Shown piece by piece: positions 7,357-15,573 of a DNA stretch of 33,778 bases. The first letter of the stretch is position 1. Every line of letters begins with the position of its first letter. The notes below the pieces were generated by a model, which was not told the origin of the DNA, did not search any database, and worked only from the letters and a program-made list of their open reading frames with translations. The DNA is from an uncultured Candidatus Saccharibacteria bacterium (lineage in GTDB: Bacteria > Patescibacteriota > Saccharimonadia > Saccharimonadales > Saccharimonadaceae), in the NCBI GenBank assembly GCA_946414465.1, contig CAMKOP010000009.1, positions 1 to 33,778 on the forward strand, in the 5' to 3' direction. The translations under genes were made by a program, and so were the position numbers.

Positions 7357-7980
7357 ATGGAAGAGAAAATTGAAACTATCAAAGAATGGCTTGGCACTGG
7401 CAGTATTAACATCTTCGGCCTGCCTATGTCCGGCAAAGACACTCAAGGTATAAAATTAGCCGAAGCCCTAGGCGCAAAATTCCTCTCATCCGGCCTAATC
7501 ATTCGCGCCATGGAAAAAGAAACCAAAAATAATTTTTCTAAAACTGGCGCTCTCATCCCCACTAATCTCTTCTACGAATGGGTGCTTCCATACTTCGAAA
7601 GACCAGATTTGTTTAAATACCCTCTCGTCCTTTCTTCCATTGGACGCTGGCACGGCGAAGAAGACCAAGTTATGTCCGTTGCTGCTGGCTCAGGACACGA
7701 AATCAAAGCTGTTATCATCCTTAATATTAGTGAAGCTGACGTTGAACGTCGTTTTGATCAAGCCAAAATCCTAGACGATCGTGGCGAACGTGAAGACGAC
7801 AAAAATCTCGAAATCTTCAAAACCCGTGTCAAAGAATTTCACGAAAAAACTCTACCAGTCATTCAACATTACAATTCTCTAGGTTTACTCATTGAAGTCA
7901 ACGGCGATCAATCTCGCGAAGCTGTCTTTAATGAAATCGTCGAAAAACTTTACCAAAAAGCTTCCAAATTTCACTCCTAA
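7357..7980 (+). CDS. Adenylate-kinase-like nucleoside monophosphate kinase
   Basis: A 207-aa P-loop kinase with the order of adenylate kinase: P-loop GLPMSGKDTQ (canonical GxPGxGKGTQ), then LSSGLIIRAM (canonical STGDLLR), GALIPTNLF (GxLVPDE) and a short LID region RFDQAKILDDRGEREDD leading to FKTRVKEFHEKTLPVIQHY. The P-loop deviates (Met-Ser and Asp for Gly), so the substrate may not be AMP, although ATP binding should hold. I chose the start at 7357 because TATAAT (7345-7350) ends 6 nt before it; the longer in-frame version begins in the preceding terminator. Its last 53 bp overlap the convergent surface-protein gene. Confidence 0.82.
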   Translation: MEEKIETIKEWLGTGSINIFGLPMSGKDTQGIKLAEALGAKFLSSGLIIRAMEKETKNNFSKTGALIPTNLFYEWVLPYFERPDLFKYPLVLSSIGRWHGEEDQVMSVAAGSGHEIKAVIILNISEADVERRFDQAKILDDRGEREDDKNLEIFKTRVKEFHEKTLPVIQHYNSLGLLIEVNGDQSREAVFNEIVEKLYQKASKFHS

Positions 7981-9319
7981 ATTCATATATCACATAGATT
8001 AAGCCAACTCCTATTACACCCAGCACTGCATACAATGCAATAAACGCCGAACTCTCTTCATAATTTTCTGGCTCCAAACTATAGTCTGCACCATTATTTT
8101 CCTTTATCTTCCGACATCTACCTGTTTCAGGATTCAAATAGTATCCCTCTTTACAAGTTTTATCCTTGGTCTCTTTCACCTTATTACATCTACCTGTCAA
8201 AATATTTAAATAATATCCATCTTTACATATCTTGACCTTCAAATCCGCCACTTTTACACAGTTTCCCGTCGCTTCGTTTATCACCTTCCCTTTTTCACAG
8301 GTTCGAAATTCCTGATAATTATTTGGCGCACCTGGTGTTGGCGCATAAGTTGTTTTCCAAATCTCATCACCCTTCTCATCGTACCCAACTAGAGCCCACG
8401 CAGTTCCTTTTCTTTGACCATTCAGATAAACCAACTTATCAACCGTCGTCTCATTTGTATCAATTAATTCCAGCGTATTAGAATTAGTCGGATTTTTCGT
8501 CAAGCTAAATCCTTCTGGATAATATACATAATATCCCTCAGGCTTCACTATTCCTTTCAACAAATAATTCTTGTTTTTATAACGTATCTTACAACCATCT
8601 AAAAGCACCTGCTCTGAGCCAGTATTGTATAATTCTATAAATTGCTCCGACTTAGTCGTTTCATAATAACTCAGTATTTCCGAAAACTGCATACTCTTGC
8701 ATTGGCTCGCTGCTTTGCCATATCCTTCTTCTTCAGTCTGCTCAACATAATAACTCTTCTCATCATAATGCGGTTCATATTCCTCTAAATGTTCGAATAA
8801 CCCAGTTTCCAAATTTCTCACCATTATAGTCGGGTGAGCAGACTTAAAAGATTTATAACAATCATTTTTTCCCGTCCAACACACTTCATCAACAGTTTTA
8901 TTATTAACCTTCAACTCAATCGCCCCCGCCAACGCGATCGTTTTCCGATAATTCACAGCAGCTAGCTCGCTCTCAGGCGAGCTAGCCAAACGAAGGAGGA
9001 TGGTCTCGCCGGTCATCCAGCTGTGCTCGGGAAATTCAAAAAGCGTTGAATTATTCCCGCTTGAGTTAGTATAGCTAATTGCTGTTCCAGCGAGCGAAAT
9101 CGGTGCGTCAGAGTTTTTTCGGGAAATTTCAATCATCTCTCCGACATTACTTTTTCCGTCAATCGTATAGCCAGGGTTAATCGCCCTAATATACAATTCC
9201 GGAATAATTTCATTGATTATTATTTGTTCATCATTCACTGCATTAACACCACGAACAATGACAAACCCCCCAATCGCCACACCCATAATTATTGTCAAAA
9301 ATAGTAAAAATTTCTTCAT
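7928..9319 (-). CDS. Surface protein with lamin-tail-like domains and Cys-rich repeats
   Basis: A 463-aa predicted surface protein. An N-terminal hydrophobic helix (about 5-25) acts as signal or anchor. Two segments resemble lamin-tail (LTD) folds: about 30-150 (IIINEIIPELYI, then SWMTGETILLRL) and about 215-330 (FSEILSYYETTKSEQFIELYN). Three tandem Cys repeats follow, each of the form C-x-x-G-(17-18 residue unit)-TG-x-C (for example CKEGYYLNPETGRC), then a C-terminal membrane helix (about 430-452) and a short basic tail. I chose the Met at 9319, which starts the signal sequence; TGCTAGGTT ends 7 nt before it, a weaker leaderless promoter. Function is likely adhesion or cell-surface binding. 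Confidence 0.8.
   Translation of the reverse strand: MKKFLLFLTIIMGVAIGGFVIVRGVNAVNDEQIIINEIIPELYIRAINPGYTIDGKSNVGEMIEISRKNSDAPISLAGTAISYTNSSGNNSTLFEFPEHSWMTGETILLRLASSPESELAAVNYRKTIALAGAIELKVNNKTVDEVCWTGKNDCYKSFKSAHPTIMVRNLETGLFEHLEEYEPHYDEKSYYVEQTEEEGYGKAASQCKSMQFSEILSYYETTKSEQFIELYNTGSEQVLLDGCKIRYKNKNYLLKGIVKPEGYYVYYPEGFSLTKNPTNSNTLELIDTNETTVDKLVYLNGQRKGTAWALVGYDEKGDEIWKTTYAPTPGAPNNYQEFRTCEKGKVINEATGNCVKVADLKVKICKDGYYLNILTGRCNKVKETKDKTCKEGYYLNPETGRCRKIKENNGADYSLEPENYEESSAFIALYAVLGVIGVGLIYVIYEFRSEIWKLFGKVFRRFH
8961..8986 (-). other. Perfect 10-bp hairpin inside the surface-protein gene
   Basis: GCTAGCTCGC and GCGAGCTAGC are perfect inverted repeats with a 6-nt loop, inside the coding region for residues about 112-120 (LASSPESEL). 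No T-run follows on either strand. It may affect mRNA stability or be a chance result of Ala/Ser/Leu codons. Confidence 0.6.
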
Positions 9320-9379
9320 GCCAAGGAACCTAGCACGTTCATACTGGAAAAGCAACCCCCCACGTGGTATAATTTAAAC

Positions 9380-10090
9380 ATGAGCGCTTTCATATCTATT
9401 GGAGTCTTAATTCTATCTATGCTTATCCTGGCATTTTTGCAACTCGCACCAGGTGTTTTTGCTCTAACCTATCATTATGCTCTTGGCAAATATTCTAAAA
9501 ATAAAGCCTCTTCCCTCACTCTCTTTTTTATCATTGGTGTCGAAGTTATCTCAACTTGCCTATTCCTCTCAACTTTCTTTTTAATATCAATCATATTCTT
9601 CGCCGGTTTTAAACCTGAAACCAGTGTCACTACCTGGATTCTCGCCGGCATTCTAATCGCCCTTGGTTTTCTTGCTTTTTTCCACTATTTTCGCCCAGGA
9701 AGTGGCACCAAATTATTCATCCCAGCCAAATACACCAAAGGCCTAAAATACAGCGCCAAGACCATCAAAACCAAATCCGACGCCTTTGTTCTTGGCGTAT
9801 TATCTAGCGTTTCAGAATTCGTTTATACATTCCCTCTCTTTATCGTAGTTTCAGCAGAAATCATGTACCTCGGCCTCCAAGATATACCCGTTAATATTTT
9901 TGCCCTTCTTTTCGTTTTAGCACCACTTCTTCCTCTTTTCGTCATCCACTACAAATTCCAAGCAGGCTATTCCCTAGCCGATATTATCAAGTCTCGCAAT
10001 AAAAACAAGTTTTTCACGCGTTTTATCCTCGGTCTTAACTATCTCATTATTGCTATAATAATACTATGTTTTAGGACTATCATCTTATGA
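9380..10090 (+). CDS. Multi-pass membrane protein, about six helices
   Basis: A 236-aa polytopic membrane protein with predicted helices at about 5-30, 45-75, 85-105, 133-158, 165-190 and 212-234. The size and helix pattern recall small exporters or DsbD/CcdA-like proteins, but there are no paired cysteines in the membrane and I cannot assign a family. TATAAT (9368-9373, as TGGTATAAT) ends 6 nt before the ATG. Its stop overlaps the next start (ATG at 10087), so it heads an operon with the 79-aa gene and the flavoprotein; a redox or transport link is possible but unproven. Confidence 0.8.
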   Translation: MSAFISIGVLILSMLILAFLQLAPGVFALTYHYALGKYSKNKASSLTLFFIIGVEVISTCLFLSTFFLISIIFFAGFKPETSVTTWILAGILIALGFLAFFHYFRPGSGTKLFIPAKYTKGLKYSAKTIKTKSDAFVLGVLSSVSEFVYTFPLFIVVSAEIMYLGLQDIPVNIFALLFVLAPLLPLFVIHYKFQAGYSLADIIKSRNKNKFFTRFILGLNYLIIAIIILCFRTIIL

Positions 10091-10326
10091 AAGAGTTTAA
10101 CGAAGCCGAAATCAAAAAAGATCTCAAAATCGATGCCCATGCACTCGGTATTCCAATAGGTGCCGCCGAAATCTTTATCGACCGTACTCTAAAAGATGCA
10201 AAAAAAACTCTCAAAAACAAGTCCATTATTACTGAAAAAGATCTGGAGCGCGCCATTACGAAAGAATTAAAAAAATATCACGCCGATTTAGCTTATGTTT
10301 ATCAAAATCGTGATACAATAATATAA
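10087..10326 (+). CDS. Small helical protein, 79 aa, unknown function
   Basis: A charged, helical 79-aa protein with no membrane segment. The middle (GAAEIFIDRTLKDAKKTL) and the end (ITEKDLERAITKELKKYH) look like two helices joined by a Lys/Asn turn, faintly like a histone fold or the C-terminal part of an ATP-cone domain (DLAYVYQNRD). I cannot assign it. It overlaps the preceding membrane-protein gene by 4 bp and ends 2 nt before the flavoprotein start, so all three are likely cotranscribed. Confidence 0.7.
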   Translation: MKEFNEAEIKKDLKIDAHALGIPIGAAEIFIDRTLKDAKKTLKNKSIITEKDLERAITKELKKYHADLAYVYQNRDTII

Positions 10327-10328
10327 AG

Positions 10329-11699
10329 ATGGGTAAAAAATACGATTTTAAATATATAGTCATAGGTAGTGGACCAGCCGGCTCAACTGCCGCTTTAACT
10401 CTAGCCAAATCTAAAAAGCGTGTCGCTCTAATTGAGAGTCGTCATTATGGTGGCTCTAATCTCAACACGCGCGACGTTCCATACAAAGTAGCTCTTGATT
10501 TTTCACACACTTATCACAAACTCAGCTCATATCCCGAATTCAGAAATCAAGATTTGACTTTTAATTTTCCCACTGTCACTGCACGCGAATTAAATACAGT
10601 TATGAAAACCGGCGGTAACGACAAAAAAATCTTCGAAAACGCTGGTATCGTTTGTATCGATGGGTACGCAAATTTCCTTGATCAACACACTATCGCTATC
10701 GGCCAACAAAAAATCACCGCAGAATTTTTTGTAATTGCAACAGGCTCTAGACTCAAAACTCTAGGTATTTCTGGCACCGATCATGTTGATTTCCTTTCAC
10801 CTAACACCGCCATTAGAATTCGTCGTTTGCCCAAAGTTGTCACCATAGTTGGTGGAGGTTCTACTGGCTGCGAAATCGCTGAATACTATGCTGAGTTAGG
10901 TGTCAAAGTATTACTTCTCGAAACGTCCGATCAACTTTTACCTCGCGAAGATAAAGAAGTTAGCGAAACAATATCAAATTATTTTTCTCGACATCTCGGT
11001 ATTTCTGTCCTCACCAGTTGTAAAGTCGTAGCTCTAGAAGAAGATAATTTTAGCAAATACATCATTTTTCAAACAAATGGTGTCGAAAAGATGATTCGTA
11101 CTGAATGCATCATCCTCGCCACAGGTAGCGAACCAATTCTAGATTACGGTCTTGAAAATGCTAATATTAAATTCAAGAATTCTGGCATCACAGTAGACAA
11201 ATTATTTCAAACTTCCGCCAAGAACATCTACGCAATTGGAGACTGCCTAGGCAATGAATCCTCAACTGAGCGAGCCGAAAAAGAAGGTCTCACTGTCGCC
11301 CTCAACCTTGTCAACAAAACCAAAATTACAGTCGATTATAAAGGTATGCCTCGTCTCGTCAACTTATATCCAGAAGTAGCCACCACCGGTTTCAATGAAA
11401 ATGATCTCTTACGTCGTGATCGTGGTTACAAAAAAGCTCTCGTTAAACTTGATGAGATTTCCGCCAGCAAAATCTACGGCATTGAACATGGGTTTATTAA
11501 ACTTCTTGCAGATAAGAACAACCACATCATCGGTGCTACTATTGTTGCCCCGAATGCTAGTCTAATGATTAGCGAGCTATCTATCGCTGTCCGCCATAAC
11601 CTTACCGCCCTAGAGCTCGCCAGCACTCCCCACGTCTGCAACTCCTTCAGCGAAGCTATCAAACTCGCCGCCAAAAAACTCCTCCCTAAAAAACACTAA
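10329..11699 (+). CDS. Class I pyridine nucleotide-disulfide oxidoreductase-like flavoprotein lacking the redox disulfide
   Basis: A 456-aa protein of the dihydrolipoamide dehydrogenase/mercuric reductase fold: FAD motif GSGPAG (13-18), NAD(P) motif GGGSTGCE (about 177-184), FAD segment YAIGDC, and a C-terminal dimerisation domain. The active-site motif GGTCLNVGCIPSK is instead GGSNLNTRDVPYK (41-53): Asn44 and Asp49 stand where the two cysteines belong. The C-terminal catalytic His is also replaced (Cys437 in HVCNSFSE), although Glu442 remains. It should bind FAD and NAD(P)H, but cannot do normal disulfide chemistry; NADH oxidase, quinone reduction or another electron transfer are options. 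A TGATACAAT box lies 9 nt before the ATG, inside the previous gene. Confidence 0.88.
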   Translation: MGKKYDFKYIVIGSGPAGSTAALTLAKSKKRVALIESRHYGGSNLNTRDVPYKVALDFSHTYHKLSSYPEFRNQDLTFNFPTVTARELNTVMKTGGNDKKIFENAGIVCIDGYANFLDQHTIAIGQQKITAEFFVIATGSRLKTLGISGTDHVDFLSPNTAIRIRRLPKVVTIVGGGSTGCEIAEYYAELGVKVLLLETSDQLLPREDKEVSETISNYFSRHLGISVLTSCKVVALEEDNFSKYIIFQTNGVEKMIRTECIILATGSEPILDYGLENANIKFKNSGITVDKLFQTSAKNIYAIGDCLGNESSTERAEKEGLTVALNLVNKTKITVDYKGMPRLVNLYPEVATTGFNENDLLRRDRGYKKALVKLDEISASKIYGIEHGFIKLLADKNNHIIGATIVAPNASLMISELSIAVRHNLTALELASTPHVCNSFSEAIKLAAKKLLPKKH

Positions 11700-11705
11700 C
11701 AACAT

Positions 11706-11783
11706 GGACGGGTGACGGACTTGGAGGGGGACCCCCAAAATTGCCGCCAATTTTGGGGGAGGAAAGTCCGGCAGGACCCGTCC
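11706..11783 (+). other. GC-rich three-helix element with an RNase P-like 13-mer
   Basis: This 78-nt intergenic element folds into nested helices: GGACGGGT/ACCCGTCC (11706-11713 with 11776-11783), CGGACTT/AAGTCCG (11716-11722 with 11764-11770) and a perfect 11-bp CCCCCAAAATT/AATTTTGGGGG (11732-11742 with 11749-11759) with loop GCCGCC. Positions 11759-11771 read GAGGAAAGTCCGG, which matches the universally conserved P4 segment of bacterial RNase P RNA as I remember it. The element is far too short to be a full rnpB. It lies between the flavoprotein stop and the tRNA-fMet promoter and is much richer in G+C than its surroundings. Confidence 0.7.
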
Positions 11784-11789
11784 AGAGTA

Positions 11790-11818
11790 TTGACTTTTTT
11801 TAATTTTTTGGATATAAT
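11790..11818 (+). promoter_or_regulatory. Promoter of initiator tRNA
   Basis: TTGACT (11790-11795) and TATAAT (11813-11818) are spaced by exactly 17 bp, ending 10 nt before the tRNA. This is the closest match to the sigma-70 consensus in the window and fits a strong tRNA promoter. Confidence 0.9.
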
Positions 11819-11828
11819 TTCTTTATGC

Positions 11829-11905
11829 CGCGGGGTAGAGCAGCCTGGTAGCTCGTTTGGCTCATAACCAAAAGGTCGTTGGTTCAAATCCAACCCCCGC
11901 AACCA
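11829..11905 (+). tRNA. Initiator tRNA-fMet (anticodon CAU)
   Basis: A 77-nt cloverleaf starting CGCGGGG. The first base C does not pair with A72 (3' strand CCCCGCA), the hallmark of bacterial initiator tRNA. The anticodon loop is CTCATAA. The anticodon stem TTTGG/CCAAA has two G-C pairs rather than the usual three. CCA is encoded. Confidence 0.95.
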
Positions 11906-12026
11906 TAATCGTTGGTTCAACCGCACAAGTGAGCGAGCAAATATAATAAGCTTGCTTATTTTATTTCGAGCCACGCAGTGCGGACGACTTTTGCAAAGCA
12001 AAAGTCGAATCCAACCCCCGCAACCA
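11906..12026 (+). repeat. Structured element ending in a copy of the tRNA-fMet tail (copy A)
   Basis: Positions 12008-12026 repeat exactly the last 19 nt of tRNA-fMet including CCA (11887-11905), and 11910-11920 repeat the start of its T arm, so the copied T arm is interrupted by an insert (11921-12007). The insert has an outer helix CCGCAC/GTGCGG (11921-11926 with 11978-11983), conserved flanks CGAG-C-AAAT and ATTTCGAG-CC-ACGCAG, an inner hairpin with CTTG loop (AATAAG/CTTATT, 11945-11960), and a 10-bp hairpin with core arms GACTTTTGC/GCAAAAGTC and loop AAA (11985-12007). The same plan recurs behind tRNA-Ile at 15695-15830. No coding potential is evident. Confidence 0.85.
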
Positions 12027-12035
12027 AGTTATTAT

Positions 12036-12061
12036 AGAGCAGCCTACCGGCTCTCTTTTTT
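12036..12061 (+). terminator. Terminator after tRNA-fMet and element A
   Basis: AGAGC pairs with GCTCT around a 9-nt loop and is followed by C and a run of T. It lies 10 nt after the second CCA, so tRNA and element A are probably in one transcript. It abuts the stop of the convergent PilX-like gene. Confidence 0.75.
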
Positions 12062-13355
12062 ATTGACAAGTCGCTCCAAAATTATACTCACATGTGACGC
12101 TGTAATCCTTCGCCAACGACTCACCATTTCCATCATTCAATAGTTCAAGCGGACCCATAATTGAAAGTGAAAAATCCTGCTTATTATCAAGCCTTACAGA
12201 TACCCTTCTGTATAAATCATTTGCTTTTCCCGTCGAATCTACTGCAATTTGCACATCTTTTAATTTCAATGGTTCATCAGATGACGAAACGTCATCACAA
12301 TTGCCTTCATCAACACAACTTGCTTGAATACCCTCGCCAAAAAACTCTAATGAAATCTCAGTATTAGGTTCGCCATACGGCAATCCAATAGCAAAGATAA
12401 AAGTGTCATCATTTCGCTCGCCACCAATAGGTTTAGGAAGCTCAATCGTCGCAGAACATGCAAACTCAGTACCATTACAAGCTACAGTAAAAGGGACATT
12501 CTCCAACGTTTTATCATTAGACTTAGCAAATTGCGCTGCAGTGATTATGTTATTAGCCGCTACATTATGATTGCCTTCAGCACCGCTAGATCCATTTTCA
12601 GTCGGGACTAAATACACCATGGCACGATTAGTCCTATCACCTTCGGTCACATCAAAATCAGACATGGTATAAGTATCTGCGGTCTGAATCATTGCCAATG
12701 AAACAGTCGGTGGAGCTGACGCCGGCTTTGAATCAATACCCGTTGTTTTTCTAAATACAACTTTATTGTTTTCAAAATTATTATATGTTTTTCCGTTTAT
12801 TGCATCCTGTTCCGAAAACCAACTTAATTTTACTCTGTCAACTTGAGAAGCATTTACTCCATCATCAAACTTTGCCTTAAAAACTCTAACTAAGTTCGAT
12901 GAAGACAAAGTCGACCAATAATTAGAGACCTTATTTGACATAGTTACACAAGTATAAAACTGCTGCATATTATTACCTACATCATTTGTGTTTGATTCTT
13001 CAATTATCACACCATCTTCACCTCGCCCAATCATTTTAGCCACCATGTCACAGTATTCACCACTTGAAGTATCTTTATTTATCAAATCCATTATCATCGC
13101 ACAGTTTTCCGTCATGCCTCCATTCTCATTATTTTGCTGAGTCAAACAGTTTTGATAATTGTAAAAAGCCAATTTTGCATCCTCAATTCCAGCCATTGCT
13201 GAATCATACGCCGACTGAGAAAGGTCATCATTCATTGTTCTAGTCACCTCAGAAATAATAATAGCTGCAAAGCTTGTTGCAATTATCATCAAAATCAGAG
13301 TCGAAAACGCCACAACATAAAAAGACGCCGCTCCTTCTTTTGTCCTTCTTTTCAT
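12060..13355 (-). CDS. PilX-like type IV pilus-associated protein
   Basis: A 431-aa protein with a short basic N-terminus, one hydrophobic helix (about 10-35, ASFYVVAFSTLILMIIATSF) and a long, Ser/Asn/Asp-rich extracellular part with several cysteines. The N-terminus and the sequence ASAYDSAMAG-like region after the helix (SQSAYDSAMAGIEDAKLA) resemble the PilX N-terminal domain of minor pilus proteins. It is the third gene of a pseudopilin run. A GGAGG overlapping the stop region of the upstream pseudopilin gene precedes its ATG by 7 nt, so the two are translationally linked. Likely role: minor pilin or pilus-tip adhesin. Confidence 0.75.
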   Translation of the reverse strand: MKRRTKEGAASFYVVAFSTLILMIIATSFAAIIISEVTRTMNDDLSQSAYDSAMAGIEDAKLAFYNYQNCLTQQNNENGGMTENCAMIMDLINKDTSSGEYCDMVAKMIGRGEDGVIIEESNTNDVGNNMQQFYTCVTMSNKVSNYWSTLSSSNLVRVFKAKFDDGVNASQVDRVKLSWFSEQDAINGKTYNNFENNKVVFRKTTGIDSKPASAPPTVSLAMIQTADTYTMSDFDVTEGDRTNRAMVYLVPTENGSSGAEGNHNVAANNIITAAQFAKSNDKTLENVPFTVACNGTEFACSATIELPKPIGGERNDDTFIFAIGLPYGEPNTEISLEFFGEGIQASCVDEGNCDDVSSSDEPLKLKDVQIAVDSTGKANDLYRRVSVRLDNKQDFSLSIMGPLELLNDGNGESLAKDYSVTCEYNFGATCQ

Positions 13356-13358
13356 AAT

Positions 13359-14264
13359 TTATCCTCCATTTGCCTCCGCAGCAAAATTAAATTTATTAAT
13401 CGCACAATAATTAAAATTCTCAACTCCACTATTCGAATCACCCGGTGGAGTACAAAAATCACCAGTTGACATCACGTTAATTCCTCCACTTAACGTTCCT
13501 AAAATAAAAGAAACCGTATAAAACATATTATTAGTAGACACACTTGATGCAGGAGTTGCTGCACTGAGATCATACAATGCTAATCCAGAATTGTCATCCA
13601 TTAAATCATATGGTTTTTCATCTAATACTCCTCCAAATTCCGTTTTTGTCAAATCTATTGTATTATTAGCCTCACCAGCTCCATTCGCATATTCTTCCCC
13701 TATCGCCGCGATACATACTGCTCTATTTTTATCATGTATTTTTAGCAACCGAAAATTATCTTCAGGAGATTCAGGTTTCGCATCGGAATTACCTACCTTG
13801 TAAGTCACTTTCACATCTGGAAGTTCAGATTCATCTCTATTCACATCCTCACTATAATAATAACCCGACTTCCAAATATAAGAATACCCTCCAGTACACA
13901 GCGCTCCATATATCGGCGTGCTATTTATCGTATTATTTCCTACCTTTACAGTAGATTTCTTTGACACAACCACGAAATTTCTTCCTCCATCTTCTTCGCA
14001 TCCTTTTAAAACATCCCCTTCTTCATAAACACCGCTACACTCATTCTTCACCGAACGAGCAGGAGCATTTTGAATCGATGCTCGCATATCATCCACAATT
14101 TCCATTCCTGTTGTATTAATCTGATTTAAAATGATGCCTCGATGATATGATGAAATTGCATTTGTTATAATAATTGCTACCGCCACCGAAAGAATCGCTA
14201 TAAAAACAATTGACAAAGAAAGCTCAACTAAAGTAAAACCAGTCCTCACCTTTTTATTACGCAT
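13359..14264 (-). CDS. Type IV pseudopilin (301 aa)
   Basis: A prepilin-type protein. The N-terminus MRNKKVRTGFTLVELSLS has the prepilin peptidase site G/FTLVE with Glu at +5, followed by a hydrophobic helix to about residue 36. The remainder is a soluble, Cys-containing globular part. The longer in-frame reading would place 11 extra residues through a promoter; TATAAT (14271-14276, in TGTTATAAT) ends 6 nt before the Met at 14264, so I chose that start. It is followed by the PilX-like gene with 3 nt between stop and start. A minor pilin of the pilus or DNA-uptake machinery is likely. Confidence 0.88.
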   Translation of the reverse strand: MRNKKVRTGFTLVELSLSIVFIAILSVAVAIIITNAISSYHRGIILNQINTTGMEIVDDMRASIQNAPARSVKNECSGVYEEGDVLKGCEEDGGRNFVVVSKKSTVKVGNNTINSTPIYGALCTGGYSYIWKSGYYYSEDVNRDESELPDVKVTYKVGNSDAKPESPEDNFRLLKIHDKNRAVCIAAIGEEYANGAGEANNTIDLTKTEFGGVLDEKPYDLMDDNSGLALYDLSAATPASSVSTNNMFYTVSFILGTLSGGINVMSTGDFCTPPGDSNSGVENFNYCAINKFNFAAEANGG

Positions 14265-14301
14265 ATGCTTATTATAACACAACTTTTTGTCACCCATTTT
14301 A

Positions 14302-15066
14302 TCACCTACATGGATTATCGCCTTCGTATATTATCTCAATTGCCGACGAATTTCGTGCATTTGCATTAATCCTTACATCCGCTCGATTATCATATTTATT
14401 CTCTCCTTCCGGATTAATACAAAAATCTATTTTATCAGGGCTAAAATCATTCCAGTAGCCATTAAGCACACCCGAATTACCTCCAGACTTTTTATCGTTA
14501 ACCTCAACTGTTTTATCCTTCATTACAAAAGTATAGACTGTGCCAGACATAGGATGACGCACGATTAGCAAGGCCGCCTTTATTGGTTCATAAAGATTCG
14601 TTGGTTGAATCTGTGCCGACCACTTCGGCTTATAACTCTCAACAATCCCAGCTAATTTCAACGTATTATCTTCATTTACTATCACGTCCGCATTTATATT
14701 ATTACTACTGAGTAGTTTTAAAACATCACCAGTTCCGATATCTCCATCTATATTACCTACCACATCATATACAAAAGCCTGATTTCTTCCATCCACGTCC
14801 TTACCATCAAACCCTCTTTTCTCACCAAATGTTATCAACTTACCATAAATCGCTTGATTCGAACGTCCGCTATCCGCACTTTGCACATTCATAGCTTCCG
14901 CATAAACACCTCTCAGAAATTCTGCAAAATTCTGTACCGAATCATTGAATCTCTGTCTAAAGACAGAGCTTTGTACACCAATAATCACGCCAAGGAATAG
15001 CAATCCAGTAATCGCCAAAAACAACGACACCTCAATTATCGTAAAACCTTTCAATCTCTTCTTCAT
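14302..15066 (-). CDS. Type IV pseudopilin (254 aa)
   Basis: A second prepilin-like protein. MKKRLKGFTIIEVSLFLAIT contains the KG/FTIIE processing site with Glu at +5 and a hydrophobic helix to about residue 28. The rest is globular with two cysteines close to the C-terminus. TATAAT (15074-15079, in TGCTATAAT) ends 7 nt before the Met at 15066, which removes 10 residues from the longest open frame. It lies between the FtsB-like gene and the other pseudopilin, all on the minus strand, each with its own predicted leaderless promoter rather than a single strict operon. Confidence 0.88.
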   Translation of the reverse strand: MKKRLKGFTIIEVSLFLAITGLLFLGVIIGVQSSVFRQRFNDSVQNFAEFLRGVYAEAMNVQSADSGRSNQAIYGKLITFGEKRGFDGKDVDGRNQAFVYDVVGNIDGDIGTGDVLKLLSSNNINADVIVNEDNTLKLAGIVESYKPKWSAQIQPTNLYEPIKAALLIVRHPMSGTVYTFVMKDKTVEVNDKKSGGNSGVLNGYWNDFSPDKIDFCINPEGENKYDNRADVRINANARNSSAIEIIYEGDNPCR

Positions 15067-15103
15067 ATTAAATATTATAGCATAAGCACTACACATTTAA
15101 AAA

Positions 15104-15535
15104 TCAGTTGCTCGGAAATAAATACATTATCCACTTTTCAATATTGGAGTAATCCCTATCATTTTTATCAATAGTTATAGTTGTCTTATGTTTATTTTTA
15201 GCTTCTTCCGAATTGCTTGGCATTACTACTAACTTTTCACCAGGTAATTGCTTATCTAAAACCCTCCTTGCTAATAATTCTTGGTACTCATCAGACTTAT
15301 AATACTCATTTTCAAGTTCCGCCGTCTCCACCTCAACATTCAATAATTCCAACGATTTCTTCTCGGCAGTTAATCGTTCGGTTAAACCCCAATTTCGCGA
15401 CATCGCTGTAATCGATTGATAGGTCCACATCAAACAAAGAAAAACCGCCAAAACTAGCACCACATTTTCAACCGAAAAATAATCATGCCTCAACTTATAA
15501 ATCAAACGTCTATACTTCATCTTTATCCCGTTCAT
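15104..15535 (-). CDS. FtsB/DivIC-like septum formation initiator family protein
   Basis: A 143-aa bitopic protein: basic cytoplasmic N-terminus (about 1-24), one membrane helix (about 26-44, VLVLAVFLCLMWTYQS), then a coiled coil (about 50-85, LTAEKKSLELLNVEVETAEL) and a segment EYQELLARRVLDKQLPGEKLV that matches the conserved end of FtsB/DivIC domains. These proteins link FtsL and FtsQ in the divisome. TATAAT (15543-15548, in TGGTATAAT) ends 7 nt before the Met at 15535; an ATG three codons upstream overlaps the promoter. It is divergent from tRNA-Ile, whose TGATAAAAT box lies just upstream. Confidence 0.78.
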   Translation of the reverse strand: MNGIKMKYRRLIYKLRHDYFSVENVVLVLAVFLCLMWTYQSITAMSRNWGLTERLTAEKKSLELLNVEVETAELENEYYKSDEYQELLARRVLDKQLPGEKLVVMPSNSEEAKNKHKTTITIDKNDRDYSNIEKWIMYLFPSN

Positions 15536-15573
15536 GCTTACCATTATACCATTTTATGATAAAATAGAGTAGC

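Noticed and set aside
11706..11783. Complete RNase P RNA gene
   Set aside because: Only one 13-nt signature matches; at 78 nt there is no room for the specificity domain or the pairing strand of P4.
11696..12001. Minus-strand frame with the motif LDLNQRPFGYEPNELP
   Set aside because: This is the well-known false translation of an initiator/methionine tRNA gene; the frame covers tRNA-fMet and the hairpin elements.
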